Of a stretch of DNA of 54,068 nucleotides, positions 7,672 to 16,576 are shown in pieces; within the stretch, counting starts at the first letter, position 1, and the number at the start of each line of letters is the position of its first letter. The DNA lies in NCBI GenBank assembly GCA_017881055.1, contig JADGRF010000145.1:1-54068 (forward strand), in the 5' to 3' direction. Source of the DNA: Sandaracinaceae bacterium (GTDB lineage Bacteria > Myxococcota_A > Polyangia > Polyangiales > JAFGIB01). Both the position numbers and the translations under genes were made by a program. The notes below the pieces were generated by a model. The model searched no databases. It was given only the letters and a program-made list of their open reading frames with translations, and was not told the origin of the DNA.

Positions 7672-10380
7672 ATGACGGCGTCTCTTTCACCCGCGCTCAG
7701 CCCGCAAGGCGTCTTGCATATCGCGTCGGCGATCGACGCAGCGCGGCTCGACGCGGCGCTCTCGCAGCGCATCGCGACGGCGTTCGCGCAAGGAGCGGGC
7801 CATGGGCTCTTGCAGCTTGGCGCAGCGGAGGTCGACACCGTCCTGCCGCCGGCGTTCGCGTACTTTCGTGACCTCGCACAACGCTACGTGACCGCCGTGT
7901 GCTTGCTGCCCGATGAAGGCGATAGCGCGCGAACGTCTCACGTCCACGAACCTGCGGCCGAGGAGCTCGACGCGCTCGCAAACGCTGCGCCTCCAATCCC
8001 GGGCGGTGAGTACCTCAGCGCGGACGTGCTGCGTTCACTGTGGCGCGAGCTCGACGCCGCGTTCCGCGCGGAGCTCGCAACCTCGAAGCTGGCGCGCGAA
8101 GACTTTCTCAAGCGCAAGAGCTCGGCGTGGAACTTGGTTGGGCGCGTTCACTTCAACCTGGCCGAGAACCGCAAAGACGAGGACGCACCGTTTGCCTTCC
8201 TCGCAACGTACACCACGCGCCTGTCGGCCCACGCGAAAGCGCAGCACGTGCCGCTGGGTCGCGCGCTGGACGAGTACGCAGGTGCGAAACAGAAGCAGCA
8301 GTTGCTGTCGTTGCTCTTGCCGGTGCAGCGCGCGGCGGAGAAGTGTGCTTGGCTGCGCGCGATGGTGGACGAAGGCGAGATCTACCATCCGCTGCGTTGG
8401 ACGCCGAACGAAGCCTACCAGATGCTGCAAGATGTCCCCGCGCTCGAAGCCGCGGGCGTGGTCGTGCGCATGCCGGGGGGTTGGCGCGGAAGTCGCCCGA
8501 CGCGACCGACGATCCGTGGCGCGGTCGGGACGAAAGCGCCGTCGGTACTCGGAATGGATGCGCTGCTCGACTTCCGCATGGAGATGAGTCTCGACGGCGA
8601 CGCGCTGACGGCAGCCGAGATCAAGAAGCTGCTGTCGAGCTCCGAAGGTCTCGCGTTGATTCGTGGACGCTGGGTCGAGGTGCAACCCGACAAGCTTCGC
8701 CGCCTGCTCGATGAGTTTCGGGGTCTCGAGCGCACTGCCGCTGATGGCGGCATGAGTCTGGGCGATGCGCTCCGGTTGGTTGCCGGTGCGAGCGCAGACA
8801 GCGACGCGGACGACTCACAAGCAGCCGGCGAATGGTCCCAGGTGAGCGCGGGACCTTGGCTTGCCGAGACACTGCGCGGGCTGCGTTCGCCGGAGACGCT
8901 ATCCCGGGTGCATCCCGGAGCTGCGCTGAAGGCTACTCTCAGACCGTATCAAGAAGTCGGCGTGCGCTGGCTGCACTTGCTCGGGCAGCTGCGCCTCGGT
9001 GCGTGTCTGGCCGACGACATGGGCCTTGGGAAGACCATCCAGGTGCTGTCGCTCTTGCTCGTGCAGAAGAAAGAGGCACGCACGCAGACGCGATCCGCCA
9101 GTCTACTCGTTGCACCTGCGTCTCTGCTTGCCAACTGGGCCTCCGAGATCGAGCGCTTCGCACCGAGCTTGCGTGCGCTCGTGGTGCATCCGTCTGCGAT
9201 GACCTCGACCGAGCTGCGAGCGCTCGATGCGAGCACGCTCGCCGACGTGGACCTGGTGATCACCAGCTACGGCACGCTGTTGCGATTGCACTCGCTCGCC
9301 GCGGTACGCTGGCAGCTCGTGGTGCTCGACGAAGCCCAAGCGATCAAGAACCCCGGAGCGAAGCAGACCCGCGCCGTGAAGAAACTCGACGCCCAGACGC
9401 GCATCGCGCTGACCGGCACGCCCGTCGAGAATCGCTTGAGCGATCTGTGGTCGATCTTCGACTTCACCAATCCTGGCTTGCTCGGCACCCAAAAAGAATT
9501 CAGCTCGTTCACCAAACGTCTCGCCGCCCGACCGCACAATCCGTACGCGCCGCTGCGCGAGCTCGCGCGGCCTTACATTCTGCGGCGCTTGAAGACCGAC
9601 AAGTCCGTAATCACCGATCTTCCGGACAAGACCGAGCAGAAAGCGTTCTGTCAGCTGTCACGCAAGCAGGCCGCCCTGTACCAAGAAGCCGTGCGCGAGC
9701 TTGCGCGTGCGCTGGAGAGCGCAGAGGGCATCCGTCGCAAGGGCCTGGTGCTCGCGATGCTCATGCGCATGAAGCAGATCTGCAATCACCCTTCGCAGTG
9801 GCTCGGTGATGACGCCTGGAAGGAAGCCGACAGCGGTAAGCTGCAACGCTTGCGCGAGCTGGCCGAAGTGATCGCCGACAAGCAAGAGAAAGTGCTCGTA
9901 TTCACCCAGTTCCGCGAGACCACCGCGCCGCTTGCGGCATTTCTGGGTAGCGTATTCGGCCGCCCAGGCCTCGTGTTGCACGGTGAGACGGCCGTGAAGA
10001 AGCGCAAGGAACTGGTCACGCAATTCCAGAACGACGAAGCCGTGCCGTTCTTCGTGCTCTCACTCAAAGCGGGCGGCTCCGGCCTGAACCTCACCGCGGC
10101 TTCGCACGTGATTCACTTCGACCGCTGGTGGAACCCGGCCGTCGAGAACCAAGCTACCGACCGCGCGTTTCGCATTGGTCAGACGAAGAACGTGCTGGTG
10201 CACAAGTTCGTGTGTCGCGGCACGGTCGAAGAAAAGATCGACGCGCTGATCGAGAGCAAGCGCCAGCTCTCCACGGAGCTGCTCGAGGCCGGCGCCGAAC
10301 AACTTCTCACCGAGTTCGACGACGCTGCGCTGATGAAGCTCGTGGCGCTCGATCTTCCTACGGCGCTTGCGGAGAGCTGA
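7672..10380 (+). CDS. SWI2/SNF2-family DNA translocase (superfamily 2 ATPase)
   Basis: A 902-residue Snf2-type ATPase. The N-terminal ~430 residues are a bacterial-specific accessory region. The helicase core begins near residue 420 (LRPYQEVGVRWLHLL). Walker A is DDMGLGKTIQ near 447. The Walker B box is LDEAQAIKN near 551 (DEAQ instead of DEAH, usual in this branch). Motif III is LTGTPVEN. The second lobe has SLKAGGSGLNLTAASHVIHF and the motif VI block ATDRAFRIGQT near 830. Such enzymes use ATP to translocate on double-stranded DNA and remodel bound proteins, as HepA/RapA and Rad54 relatives do. The SWIM partner follows after 12 bp. Confidence 0.97.
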   Translation: MTASLSPALSPQGVLHIASAIDAARLDAALSQRIATAFAQGAGHGLLQLGAAEVDTVLPPAFAYFRDLAQRYVTAVCLLPDEGDSARTSHVHEPAAEELDALANAAPPIPGGEYLSADVLRSLWRELDAAFRAELATSKLAREDFLKRKSSAWNLVGRVHFNLAENRKDEDAPFAFLATYTTRLSAHAKAQHVPLGRALDEYAGAKQKQQLLSLLLPVQRAAEKCAWLRAMVDEGEIYHPLRWTPNEAYQMLQDVPALEAAGVVVRMPGGWRGSRPTRPTIRGAVGTKAPSVLGMDALLDFRMEMSLDGDALTAAEIKKLLSSSEGLALIRGRWVEVQPDKLRRLLDEFRGLERTAADGGMSLGDALRLVAGASADSDADDSQAAGEWSQVSAGPWLAETLRGLRSPETLSRVHPGAALKATLRPYQEVGVRWLHLLGQLRLGACLADDMGLGKTIQVLSLLLVQKKEARTQTRSASLLVAPASLLANWASEIERFAPSLRALVVHPSAMTSTELRALDASTLADVDLVITSYGTLLRLHSLAAVRWQLVVLDEAQAIKNPGAKQTRAVKKLDAQTRIALTGTPVENRLSDLWSIFDFTNPGLLGTQKEFSSFTKRLAARPHNPYAPLRELARPYILRRLKTDKSVITDLPDKTEQKAFCQLSRKQAALYQEAVRELARALESAEGIRRKGLVLAMLMRMKQICNHPSQWLGDDAWKEADSGKLQRLRELAEVIADKQEKVLVFTQFRETTAPLAAFLGSVFGRPGLVLHGETAVKKRKELVTQFQNDEAVPFFVLSLKAGGSGLNLTAASHVIHFDRWWNPAVENQATDRAFRIGQTKNVLVHKFVCRGTVEEKIDALIESKRQLSTELLEAGAEQLLTEFDDAALMKLVALDLPTALAES

Positions 10381-10392
10381 GAGGCATAGGCG

Positions 10393-11184
10393 ATGTTCTA
10401 CGACTGGAAACCCTACGTATCCGTTGCCGAGCGCCGCAAGAAGGCGGCGAAACAAATGGCGAAGCTCGCGAAGCAAGGCCGCCCGGTCGCGCCCGTGGTC
10501 ATCGAGGGCCGCACCATCACCAAGACCTTCTGGGGCAACTCGTGGTGCGAGAACCTGGAAGGCTATGGCGACTACGCAAACCGCCTGCCGCGCGGCCGCA
10601 CGTACGCGCGCAACGGTTCGGTCGTCGATCTGCAGATCGATCAAGGCGCGATCGCAGCCTGGGTCAGCGGCTCGGAGCTGTACAAGGTCGAGGTGAAGAT
10701 CAACACCGTCAAGAACGCGCACTGGACCAGCCTCGTGTCGGACTGCGCCGGCGAGATTGATTCGCTCATCGAGTTGCTGCAAGGGCAGTTCTCGCAAGGC
10801 GTGATGCAGCGCATGTGCAAGCAGCAGGCCGGGCTGTTCCCAACGCCAAAAGAAATCACCTTCACGTGCAGCTGCCCGGACTTGGCTTACCTGTGCAAGC
10901 ACGTGGCCGCTGTACTCTACGGAGTCGGTGCTCGACTCGATGCGCAGCCTGCGCTGCTGTTCGCGTTGCGGGGCGTGAACGAGCAAGACTTGATTGCGAA
11001 GGCCGGCAAGGGACTGCGCTCGTCGGCGAAGAAGCCCAAGAGCGCGAGGCTGCTCGACGCCGGCGATCTATCGAACGTGTTCGGCATCGATCTGGCGGAT
11101 GCAGCACCGCAGAAGAGAACTTCAGCGGCGCGCAAGAAGCCCCCACGCAAGCGTGGTGCGACCAAGACCAAGCGCGGACGCTAA
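10393..11184 (+). CDS. SWIM zinc-finger protein, partner of the SNF2 ATPase
   Basis: A 263-residue protein. It starts with the conserved block of this family (TKTFWGNSWCENLEGYGDYA, then NRLPRGRTYARNGSVVDLQI). The SWIM zinc-binding motif FTCSCPDLAYLCKHVAAVLY (CxCx6CxH) lies near residues 155-175. The C-terminal ~30 residues are Lys/Arg-rich (KKPPRKRGATKTKRGR) and probably bind nucleic acid. SWIM domains bind DNA or protein. In bacteria this form is typically encoded directly after a SNF2 ATPase, as here (12 bp), which supports a shared complex. Its role in repair, transcription recycling or defence is unknown. Cytoplasmic. Confidence 0.95.
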   Translation: MFYDWKPYVSVAERRKKAAKQMAKLAKQGRPVAPVVIEGRTITKTFWGNSWCENLEGYGDYANRLPRGRTYARNGSVVDLQIDQGAIAAWVSGSELYKVEVKINTVKNAHWTSLVSDCAGEIDSLIELLQGQFSQGVMQRMCKQQAGLFPTPKEITFTCSCPDLAYLCKHVAAVLYGVGARLDAQPALLFALRGVNEQDLIAKAGKGLRSSAKKPKSARLLDAGDLSNVFGIDLADAAPQKRTSAARKKPPRKRGATKTKRGR

Positions 11185-11233
11185 CTCAGCTCGTCACCGC
11201 GGCGCCTGTCGCACAGCCACGAGGTTGATGTCT

Positions 11234-11267
11234 GCGCCTGTGGCCTTGGCCGCAGCCGCAGAGGCGC
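11234..11267 (+). terminator. Nested hairpin after the SWIM gene, possible terminator
   Basis: CTGTGGCC-TT-GGCCGCAG (11238-11255) forms an 8-bp stem with one G-U pair, framed by GCGCCT (11234-11239) and AGGCGC (11262-11267). It lies 50 bp past the SWIM stop in an otherwise empty 184-bp spacer before the Fic gene. No T-run follows, so intrinsic termination is uncertain. The rest of the spacer shows only a TTGACT element near 11282 with no convincing partner. Confidence 0.3.
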
Positions 11268-11368
11268 CTAGTCACGTCTTCTTGACTACGCCGGGACTCT
11301 GGTAAAGAGTACGTTACTACGAGCGGTTCACAGGCAAGTCCGCGTTCCTGGCCCGAGCCACCTCCGCC

Positions 11369-12616
11369 ATGCCGAAGCGAACCACAGGCCGATACGAGCG
11401 CATCAGCGTCGCGGGCGAAGAGGTCGCGGCGTTCGTACCGGTGCCGCTTCCGCCGAAGAAGCCCGCGCTCGCCATGGACGACGCGCTTGCGGCACGCGTT
11501 CGCGCGGCAGAGCACGCGCTGGTGCGTCTGGATCTCGCAGGCGAGATAGTCCCGTCGCTCGACTGGTTCGTCTACGCGTTCGTGCGCAAGGAAGCGGTCG
11601 TGTCGTCGCAGATCGAAGGTACGCAGGCGACGCTGGTCGACTTGCTCAACTTCGAAGCTGCGACCGACCTGAACCGCAATGCGAACATGACTGCCGACGT
11701 CGAGGAGATCTGCAACTACGTCGAGGCGCTCTCGTTCGCGCGCGCACAGCTTGCGAGCCCAAAGGGGTTGCCGCTGTCGATGCGCCTCTTGAACGAAACG
11801 CATCGGCGGCTGCTTCGCGGCGTGCGCGGCGCCGACAAAGAGCCTGGCAGCATACGCCGCTCGCAGAACTGGATCGGTGGCACGAGGCCGGGCAATGCGG
11901 CCTACGTGCCTGCACCGCCGCACGCACTCGGAGACGCGCTGAGCGCGCTCGAGAAGTACATGCACGCCAGCGATGCCCTGCCCGCGCTCGTGCGCACTGG
12001 CCTGCTCCATGTGCAGTTCGAGACGATCCACCCGTACCTCGACGGCAACGGTCGTATCGGCAGATTGCTGATCACGCTTTTGCTCGAACGCTGGAGCTTG
12101 CTGAGCAAGCCACTGCTCTACGTGAGCTTGTTCTTCAAGCGACATCGCGCGGAGTACTACCGCTTGCTCGATGCCGTTCGGAAGGACGGCGACTTCGAAG
12201 CTTGGATCAGCTTCTTTCTCGAAGGCGTGACGACCATCGCCGACGAAGCCGTAGCGTCTGCCCGCGAGCTCTTCGCGCTTGTGGCTGCAGACCGTGCTCG
12301 CGTGCTCTCGCATGCGGAAATATCAGTGACCGCGCTCCGCCTCTTCGAGCTCTTGCCACGCCACCCGATCGTGTCCGTCGCGTCCGTGATGAAGTTGCTC
12401 GAGACTACGAAGCCAACTGCCGGTCGTTCGATCGAACTGCTCGTGTCAGCGGGCGTGCTCGTCGAGGCAACGGGTAAGAAGCGTGATCGATCGTTTACGT
12501 ACCAGGCGTATCTCGAGGCCTTGCGGGTAGGCACCGAGCTCGAACCTGCGCGTGCCGGCGTTGCCGCTGCCGCCCGAGGCGTGCTGTCTCGGGGGGCCCA
12601 CGCAGACAGCGGCTAA
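11369..12616 (+). CDS. Fic-family protein (class II, probable AMPylator with built-in inhibitory helix)
   Basis: A 415-residue Fic/DOC protein. The active-site motif HPYLDGNGRIGR (near residue 219) matches HxFx(D/E)GNGRxxR apart from Tyr for Phe, so the catalytic His and the phosphate-binding GNGR are intact. An N-terminal SSQIEGT (near residue 74) fits the (S/T)xxxE(G/N) inhibitory helix, placing it in class II, where the helix precedes the Fic core. The C-terminus (~300-380) has a winged-helix-like segment (TTKPTAGRSIELLVSAGVLV). Family members transfer AMP or related groups to protein hydroxyls. The target is unknown. No antitoxin gene is adjacent. Confidence 0.95.
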   Translation: MPKRTTGRYERISVAGEEVAAFVPVPLPPKKPALAMDDALAARVRAAEHALVRLDLAGEIVPSLDWFVYAFVRKEAVVSSQIEGTQATLVDLLNFEAATDLNRNANMTADVEEICNYVEALSFARAQLASPKGLPLSMRLLNETHRRLLRGVRGADKEPGSIRRSQNWIGGTRPGNAAYVPAPPHALGDALSALEKYMHASDALPALVRTGLLHVQFETIHPYLDGNGRIGRLLITLLLERWSLLSKPLLYVSLFFKRHRAEYYRLLDAVRKDGDFEAWISFFLEGVTTIADEAVASARELFALVAADRARVLSHAEISVTALRLFELLPRHPIVSVASVMKLLETTKPTAGRSIELLVSAGVLVEATGKKRDRSFTYQAYLEALRVGTELEPARAGVAAAARGVLSRGAHADSG

Positions 12617-12692
12617 TGCGACAACTATGAGCGCGATCCGGCGCGAGGTGCGCAAACCTCGCTGGCTGGGTCACGCCGCAGCGCAGGCAATG

Positions 12693-12717
12693 CGCGGGTG
12701 GCGGGTCGCCGCCCGCG
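12693..12717. terminator. Strong hairpin downstream of the Fic gene
   Basis: CGCGGGTGGCG and CGCCGCCCGCG pair over 11 bp with a GGT loop and one G-U pair. It sits about 75 bp after the Fic stop in the 193-bp spacer before the GGDEF gene. No T-run follows on either strand, so a transcription-stop role is only a suggestion. Nothing else recognisable lies in this spacer. Confidence 0.3.
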
Positions 12718-12809
12718 ACTGACGACGAATACTGCATGGCACGCACCGTGCTTCAGAGACGTGCATCCGCGGCGCCCTCCCGCGGCGGCAGCGGGGGCAC
12801 CGAGTTCTC

Positions 12810-13667
12810 ATGACTATTCCCAGTCCCCACGAACACTCTGACGTTTCGGCGCCGCGCGACGGCTGTTTGGAACGAGCCTTCATTACAGAGGAAGACCGAC
12901 CGAGCGATGCGGAGGGACGGCCCAACCTCGCACTCTACTTGCTCGCAGCGCTGCCTCTGTTGCTGGGGGCGTTCGAGGCCGAAGGCACGCGTCGGCCCGC
13001 ACTACCCTCAGTGCTCGCGGCGCTGGTCGCTTCGCTGATCGCGGGCGCGGTGTATTTCGTGAATCGCGAGCAGCTGCGCCGGCTGCGCCGGAGCGAGACC
13101 GATGGCTTGACGGATCTCGGGAATCGCCGGCGCTTTCACGCCGATCTGCTGGAACGGATGAACCACGCCCGAGGCGCGGGCTCGCTCGTCGTCACGTATC
13201 TGGACATCAACGGCCTCAAACGCGTGAACGATACGCGCGGACACGGGGCCGGCGATGCGGCGCTGCGTGACGTCGCCGATCTACTGCGCACGTCGGCGCA
13301 CAGCAGCCGCGATGGCTGCTATCGCGTCTGCGGCGATGAATTCGTGCTCTTGACGCACGCGAGCAGCGAGCATCGCGCGCTGCGCCACCGCCAGCGCCTG
13401 CGCTTGCTGACGAAGCAGGTGAACGGCCTCCTGCACGGCTACGGAGTCAGTGCGGCGGTGGTGATTGGGGAGCGCTCCGGAAGCGAGAGCGCCTTGGCCA
13501 TGTTGCGCCGCATGGATGCCTGCATGTCGGTCGAGAAGCGCGCAGGTCACACGGGCGCCGGAGCGAGCGACTCGCAGCGCGAGCCCCGGATCTCACAGCG
13601 ACCGTCGCGCCCGAGCAGCGCAACGGCGCCGCGCTCGGAAATTCCAGCGCGTATTCCATCTCGCTGA
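12810..13667 (+). CDS. Membrane-anchored GGDEF-domain protein with CGDEF active site
   Basis: A 285-residue protein. Two hydrophobic helices lie around residues 44-55 and 67-84, with a short loop between them. The GGDEF domain follows (~95-240): TDGLTDLGNRRRF, then YLDINGLKRVNDTRGHGAGD, then the signature YRVCGDEFVLL. The first Gly of GGDEF is Cys here. The DEF catalytic part and the Mg/GTP-binding Asp residues are kept, so diguanylate cyclase activity is plausible but not assured. No RxxD inhibitory site is evident at the expected spacing. The last ~40 residues are low-complexity. The GT4 gene follows after 74 bp in the same direction. Confidence 0.9.
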   Translation: MTIPSPHEHSDVSAPRDGCLERAFITEEDRPSDAEGRPNLALYLLAALPLLLGAFEAEGTRRPALPSVLAALVASLIAGAVYFVNREQLRRLRRSETDGLTDLGNRRRFHADLLERMNHARGAGSLVVTYLDINGLKRVNDTRGHGAGDAALRDVADLLRTSAHSSRDGCYRVCGDEFVLLTHASSEHRALRHRQRLRLLTKQVNGLLHGYGVSAAVVIGERSGSESALAMLRRMDACMSVEKRAGHTGAGASDSQREPRISQRPSRPSSATAPRSEIPARIPSR

Positions 13668-13741
13668 CGCAAACATTGCGCGCGTTGGGCTCGAAACCCT
13701 TCGATACGACGACGGCACGAAGCCTGCAGAGAGGGGCTCTC

Positions 13742-14986
13742 ATGCGAGCGAACGAGCAGGTCCAATTCCATCTCTTGTCCTTCGAAGGCCCCGACGCCTA
13801 TGCCCGTGCTGGAGGCATCGCGACTCGTATCACGGGCCTGATCGACGGTCTGACACGCGCCGGACACACGACACATCTCTGGTTCGTCGGTGACCCCGAG
13901 CTACCCGGCCACGAGACGCAGGAGCTGCTCGAGCTGCATCGCTGGTGTCAGTGGTTGAGCCGACTGCATCCGGAAGGCGTCTATGCGAACGAAGATGCCA
14001 AGTGCGCGGACTATACCGCGTCGCTGCCTCCCTTTTTGATGCGGGAGCAGCTGGTTCCGCACCTTTCTGCGGGCGGGCGCGCGGTGGTAGTCGCCGAGGA
14101 GTGGCATACGGCCGACGCCGTGCTGCACCTCGATCGGCTGCTGCGCGAAGCGGGCTTGCGCGAGCGCGTGACGCTGCTCTGGAACGCGAACAACACCTTC
14201 GGCTTCGAGCGCATCGATTGGCGGCGCCTTGCGGCAGCTGCAACCATCATCACTGTCAGTCGGTACATGAAGCATCGCATGACGGCGTACGGCGTCGAGG
14301 CCCTGGTCATTCCGAACGGGCTCGGGCCCGATAGCTTCGTGCAACCCGACGCAGACCCCGTGCGTGAGCTACGCCGGCGCGTTTCTGGGCGCCTGTTGCT
14401 CGCGAAGATCGCGCGCTGGGATCCCGACAAGCGCTGGCTCTTGGCGATCGACACGGTCGCGGCGCTCAAGCGTGGTGGCGGACGTCCGCTGCTCGTGGCA
14501 CGCGGCGGCCTCGAGGCCCATGAAGGGGAGATCTTCGAACGCGCGCGTGAATGCGGCTTACGCATCACCGAGCGAGCCAACACGCCGAGCGGTAACGCCG
14601 GTCTGCTCGCGGCACTGGCTTCGGTGGCAGACACGGATGTCGTCGTGTTGCGCTCGCACGTCGATCCGCAGGCGCGCGGTACGCTCTTCCGAAGCGCCCA
14701 CGCCGTGCTCGCCAACAGCGGACACGAGCCGTTCGGTCTGGTTGGGCTCGAGACCATGGCGGTCGGCGGCCTGGCGTGCACGGGCGCCTCGGGCGAGGAC
14801 TACGCGATCGACGGCGAGAACGCGCTCGTTCTGCATCAAAACGACCCGCTCGAGTTCGTCGCGCTGTACGGCCGCATGCACGATCACCCGGCACGCGCGC
14901 GGGCGGTGCGCCGGTCTGGCATGTCGACTGCGCGTCGCTACGCCTGGGAGCGTGTGATCGAGCGCAGCTTGTTGCCGCGCATCTGA
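13742..14986 (+). CDS. GT4-type glycosyltransferase
   Basis: A GT-B fold glycosyltransferase. From the ATG at 13742 (preceded by a GAGAGGGG ribosome-binding site) it is 414 residues. The N-terminal lobe opens with HLLSFEGPDAYARAGGIATR, the Gly-rich acceptor loop of family 4. The hinge contains TVSRYMKHRM and VIPNGLG. The C-terminal lobe has AKIARWDPDKRW and the donor-binding E-x7-E motif in GHEPFGLVGLETMA. It resembles sucrose/glycogen-synthase-like or glycan-assembly enzymes. Donor and acceptor cannot be read from the sequence. Cytoplasmic. It converges on the biosynthetic operon with a 13-bp gap. Confidence 0.92.
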   Translation: MRANEQVQFHLLSFEGPDAYARAGGIATRITGLIDGLTRAGHTTHLWFVGDPELPGHETQELLELHRWCQWLSRLHPEGVYANEDAKCADYTASLPPFLMREQLVPHLSAGGRAVVVAEEWHTADAVLHLDRLLREAGLRERVTLLWNANNTFGFERIDWRRLAAAATIITVSRYMKHRMTAYGVEALVIPNGLGPDSFVQPDADPVRELRRRVSGRLLLAKIARWDPDKRWLLAIDTVAALKRGGGRPLLVARGGLEAHEGEIFERARECGLRITERANTPSGNAGLLAALASVADTDVVVLRSHVDPQARGTLFRSAHAVLANSGHEPFGLVGLETMAVGGLACTGASGEDYAIDGENALVLHQNDPLEFVALYGRMHDHPARARAVRRSGMSTARRYAWERVIERSLLPRI

Positions 14987-14999
14987 ATCCGCGCTGGGT

Positions 15000-16553
15000 T
15001 CATTCGCGGAGCACCCGCGCGCGCACTTGCGCGAACACCGCATCCTTGGCCTGACTGGTATCGAGGCACAGGTGCTGCTCCGGCGACAGCTCGTCGACCG
15101 CTTGATAGCTGGCCATGAAGGCATCGAACACATCGAGCCGGCCATCGCTGATCGACGGTTTCTGCGCGCGCTTCGCCAAGCGCGCACGACAGACCTCGGG
15201 CGGAGCGGTGCATTCGATGAACAGAAACGGCAGGCCACGCTGCTCCGCAAGCGCTACGAACAACGCGCGGTGCCGACGATCGCGAAACGAGGCGTCGATG
15301 ATCACCGAACGCTGGGAGTCGAGCACGACGTGCGCACGGCGCAACAGCTCGGCGTAGACGGTAGCGGTGGTGTCTTGATCGTAGTGGCCGGAGAACGCGC
15401 CATCCGCGAGCGGTTGAAACAGGTCGACGCCCGCCAGATGCTTGCGCGTGCGGTCCGCGTCGATCACCGGAGCATTCACGAGCTCCGCGAGACGGTTCGA
15501 CAGCGAGCTCTTGCCCGATGCGATCAGGCCGCCGATCGCATACACAGCCGGGGACTGCAACGACGGACGCGTGCAGGCTTCCGCCAGCAGGTAGTACTTG
15601 CGCGCGTCGTGCGCGGCGCGCTCGCGCGTGGCGGCGTCGATGGTCGGGTCACTCTCCAGCATCGAGGCGACTTTGCCGCGCACGAACGCGCGATAGCTCT
15701 CGTAGAAATCCACGACGCTGTACAGGTCGAAGTCGTCACTCTCGCGCGCGTAGGCAGCGAGCAGCGCTTCGCTCAAGTCGTCGCGGCGGTGCCAGGCCAG
15801 ATCCATCGCGAGAAACGCTACGTCGGCGCAGACATCGCCGTAGCGAAAGCGTTCATTGAACTCGATGCAGTCGATGATGTCGACGTGGCCGTCGTCCGCG
15901 AGGTAGCAGTGCTCGAGGCGCAGGTCCCCGTGGCCGTCACGGATGCGCTGGTCGCGTACGCGCGCTGCGAAGCGCGGGGCGTTGTCGCGCAGAAAATCGA
16001 GCTGCCAGCGCTCGATCGCGGCGAGCTCGCGCTCGGCGAGCACGCGCTTGGCACTGACGCGCGTCTGCTCGAAGTTCTCGCGTACGTTGCCCTCGATCGT
16101 CGCTAGCTCGCCGTAACGCGCAGTCTCCGCATCGCAACGCGCGCCCGCGTGAAAGCGCGCGAGCTCGCGTGCCAGCTGCTGCACGTCGCTGCGGGTCAGG
16201 CGCCCGTCGGCGAGCCGCTGCTCTGCGCTGTCGCGGTCCGGCAGCCGGCGCATCTCGACCGCCCACTCCACTGGCTCCCCGGGCTCTCCACGTGCAGCGA
16301 TGCCGTGCACGCCGTGCTCGTCGCGCACGATCGGCACGACGCCCAGGTAGACGCCGGCGGCCAAGCGACGGTTCTGCGTCACTTCGCTCTCGCAGAACTG
16401 CTTGCGCAGCGCGAGCGTGCTGAAGTCGAGGAACCCCAGATTGACGGGCTTCTTCACCTTCCACACGCGCTCGGCCGAGAGGAAGACCTGCGAGATGTGG
16501 GTCTCGCGCAGCTCCAGGCCCTGGGCGAGCAGATCCTCTTTGAGACTGGCCAT
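15000..16553 (-). CDS. APH-like kinase domain fused to a P-loop ATPase domain
   Basis: A 517-residue fusion from the ATG at 16553. The N-terminal half is an aminoglycoside-phosphotransferase/protein-kinase-like fold. It has a beta-rich nucleotide lobe (VWKVKKPVNLGFLDFST), the catalytic loop RDGHGDLRLEHCYL near residue 205 and the metal-binding IIDCIEF. The C-terminal half (~340-510) is a P-loop kinase-like domain with Walker A GGLIASGKSSLSNRLAE and a later DAS/DTS block. This architecture is widespread and often annotated as bifunctional APH/ATP-binding protein. Its substrate is unknown. A 23-bp gap follows the acyltransferase gene, so it is probably the last gene of the operon. Confidence 0.93.
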   Translation of the reverse strand: MASLKEDLLAQGLELRETHISQVFLSAERVWKVKKPVNLGFLDFSTLALRKQFCESEVTQNRRLAAGVYLGVVPIVRDEHGVHGIAARGEPGEPVEWAVEMRRLPDRDSAEQRLADGRLTRSDVQQLARELARFHAGARCDAETARYGELATIEGNVRENFEQTRVSAKRVLAERELAAIERWQLDFLRDNAPRFAARVRDQRIRDGHGDLRLEHCYLADDGHVDIIDCIEFNERFRYGDVCADVAFLAMDLAWHRRDDLSEALLAAYARESDDFDLYSVVDFYESYRAFVRGKVASMLESDPTIDAATRERAAHDARKYYLLAEACTRPSLQSPAVYAIGGLIASGKSSLSNRLAELVNAPVIDADRTRKHLAGVDLFQPLADGAFSGHYDQDTTATVYAELLRRAHVVLDSQRSVIIDASFRDRRHRALFVALAEQRGLPFLFIECTAPPEVCRARLAKRAQKPSISDGRLDVFDAFMASYQAVDELSPEQHLCLDTSQAKDAVFAQVRARVLRE

Positions 16554-16576
16554 CCCCGAGCGATGCCTCACTCCGG

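Noticed and set aside
7446..7838. Leftward ORF ending in DPSGIEPLTSALPVRRSPS
   Set aside because: This peptide is the antisense translation of the tRNA-Ala gene, a familiar false protein. The rest overlaps the SNF2 gene in antisense.
11270..11310. Sigma-70 promoter (TTGACT ... TAAAGA) before the Fic gene
   Set aside because: Spacing is about 15 bp and the -10 match is poor; not separable from chance.
11186..12313. 375-codon leftward ORF
   Set aside because: Antisense of the Fic gene, whose motif is unambiguous.
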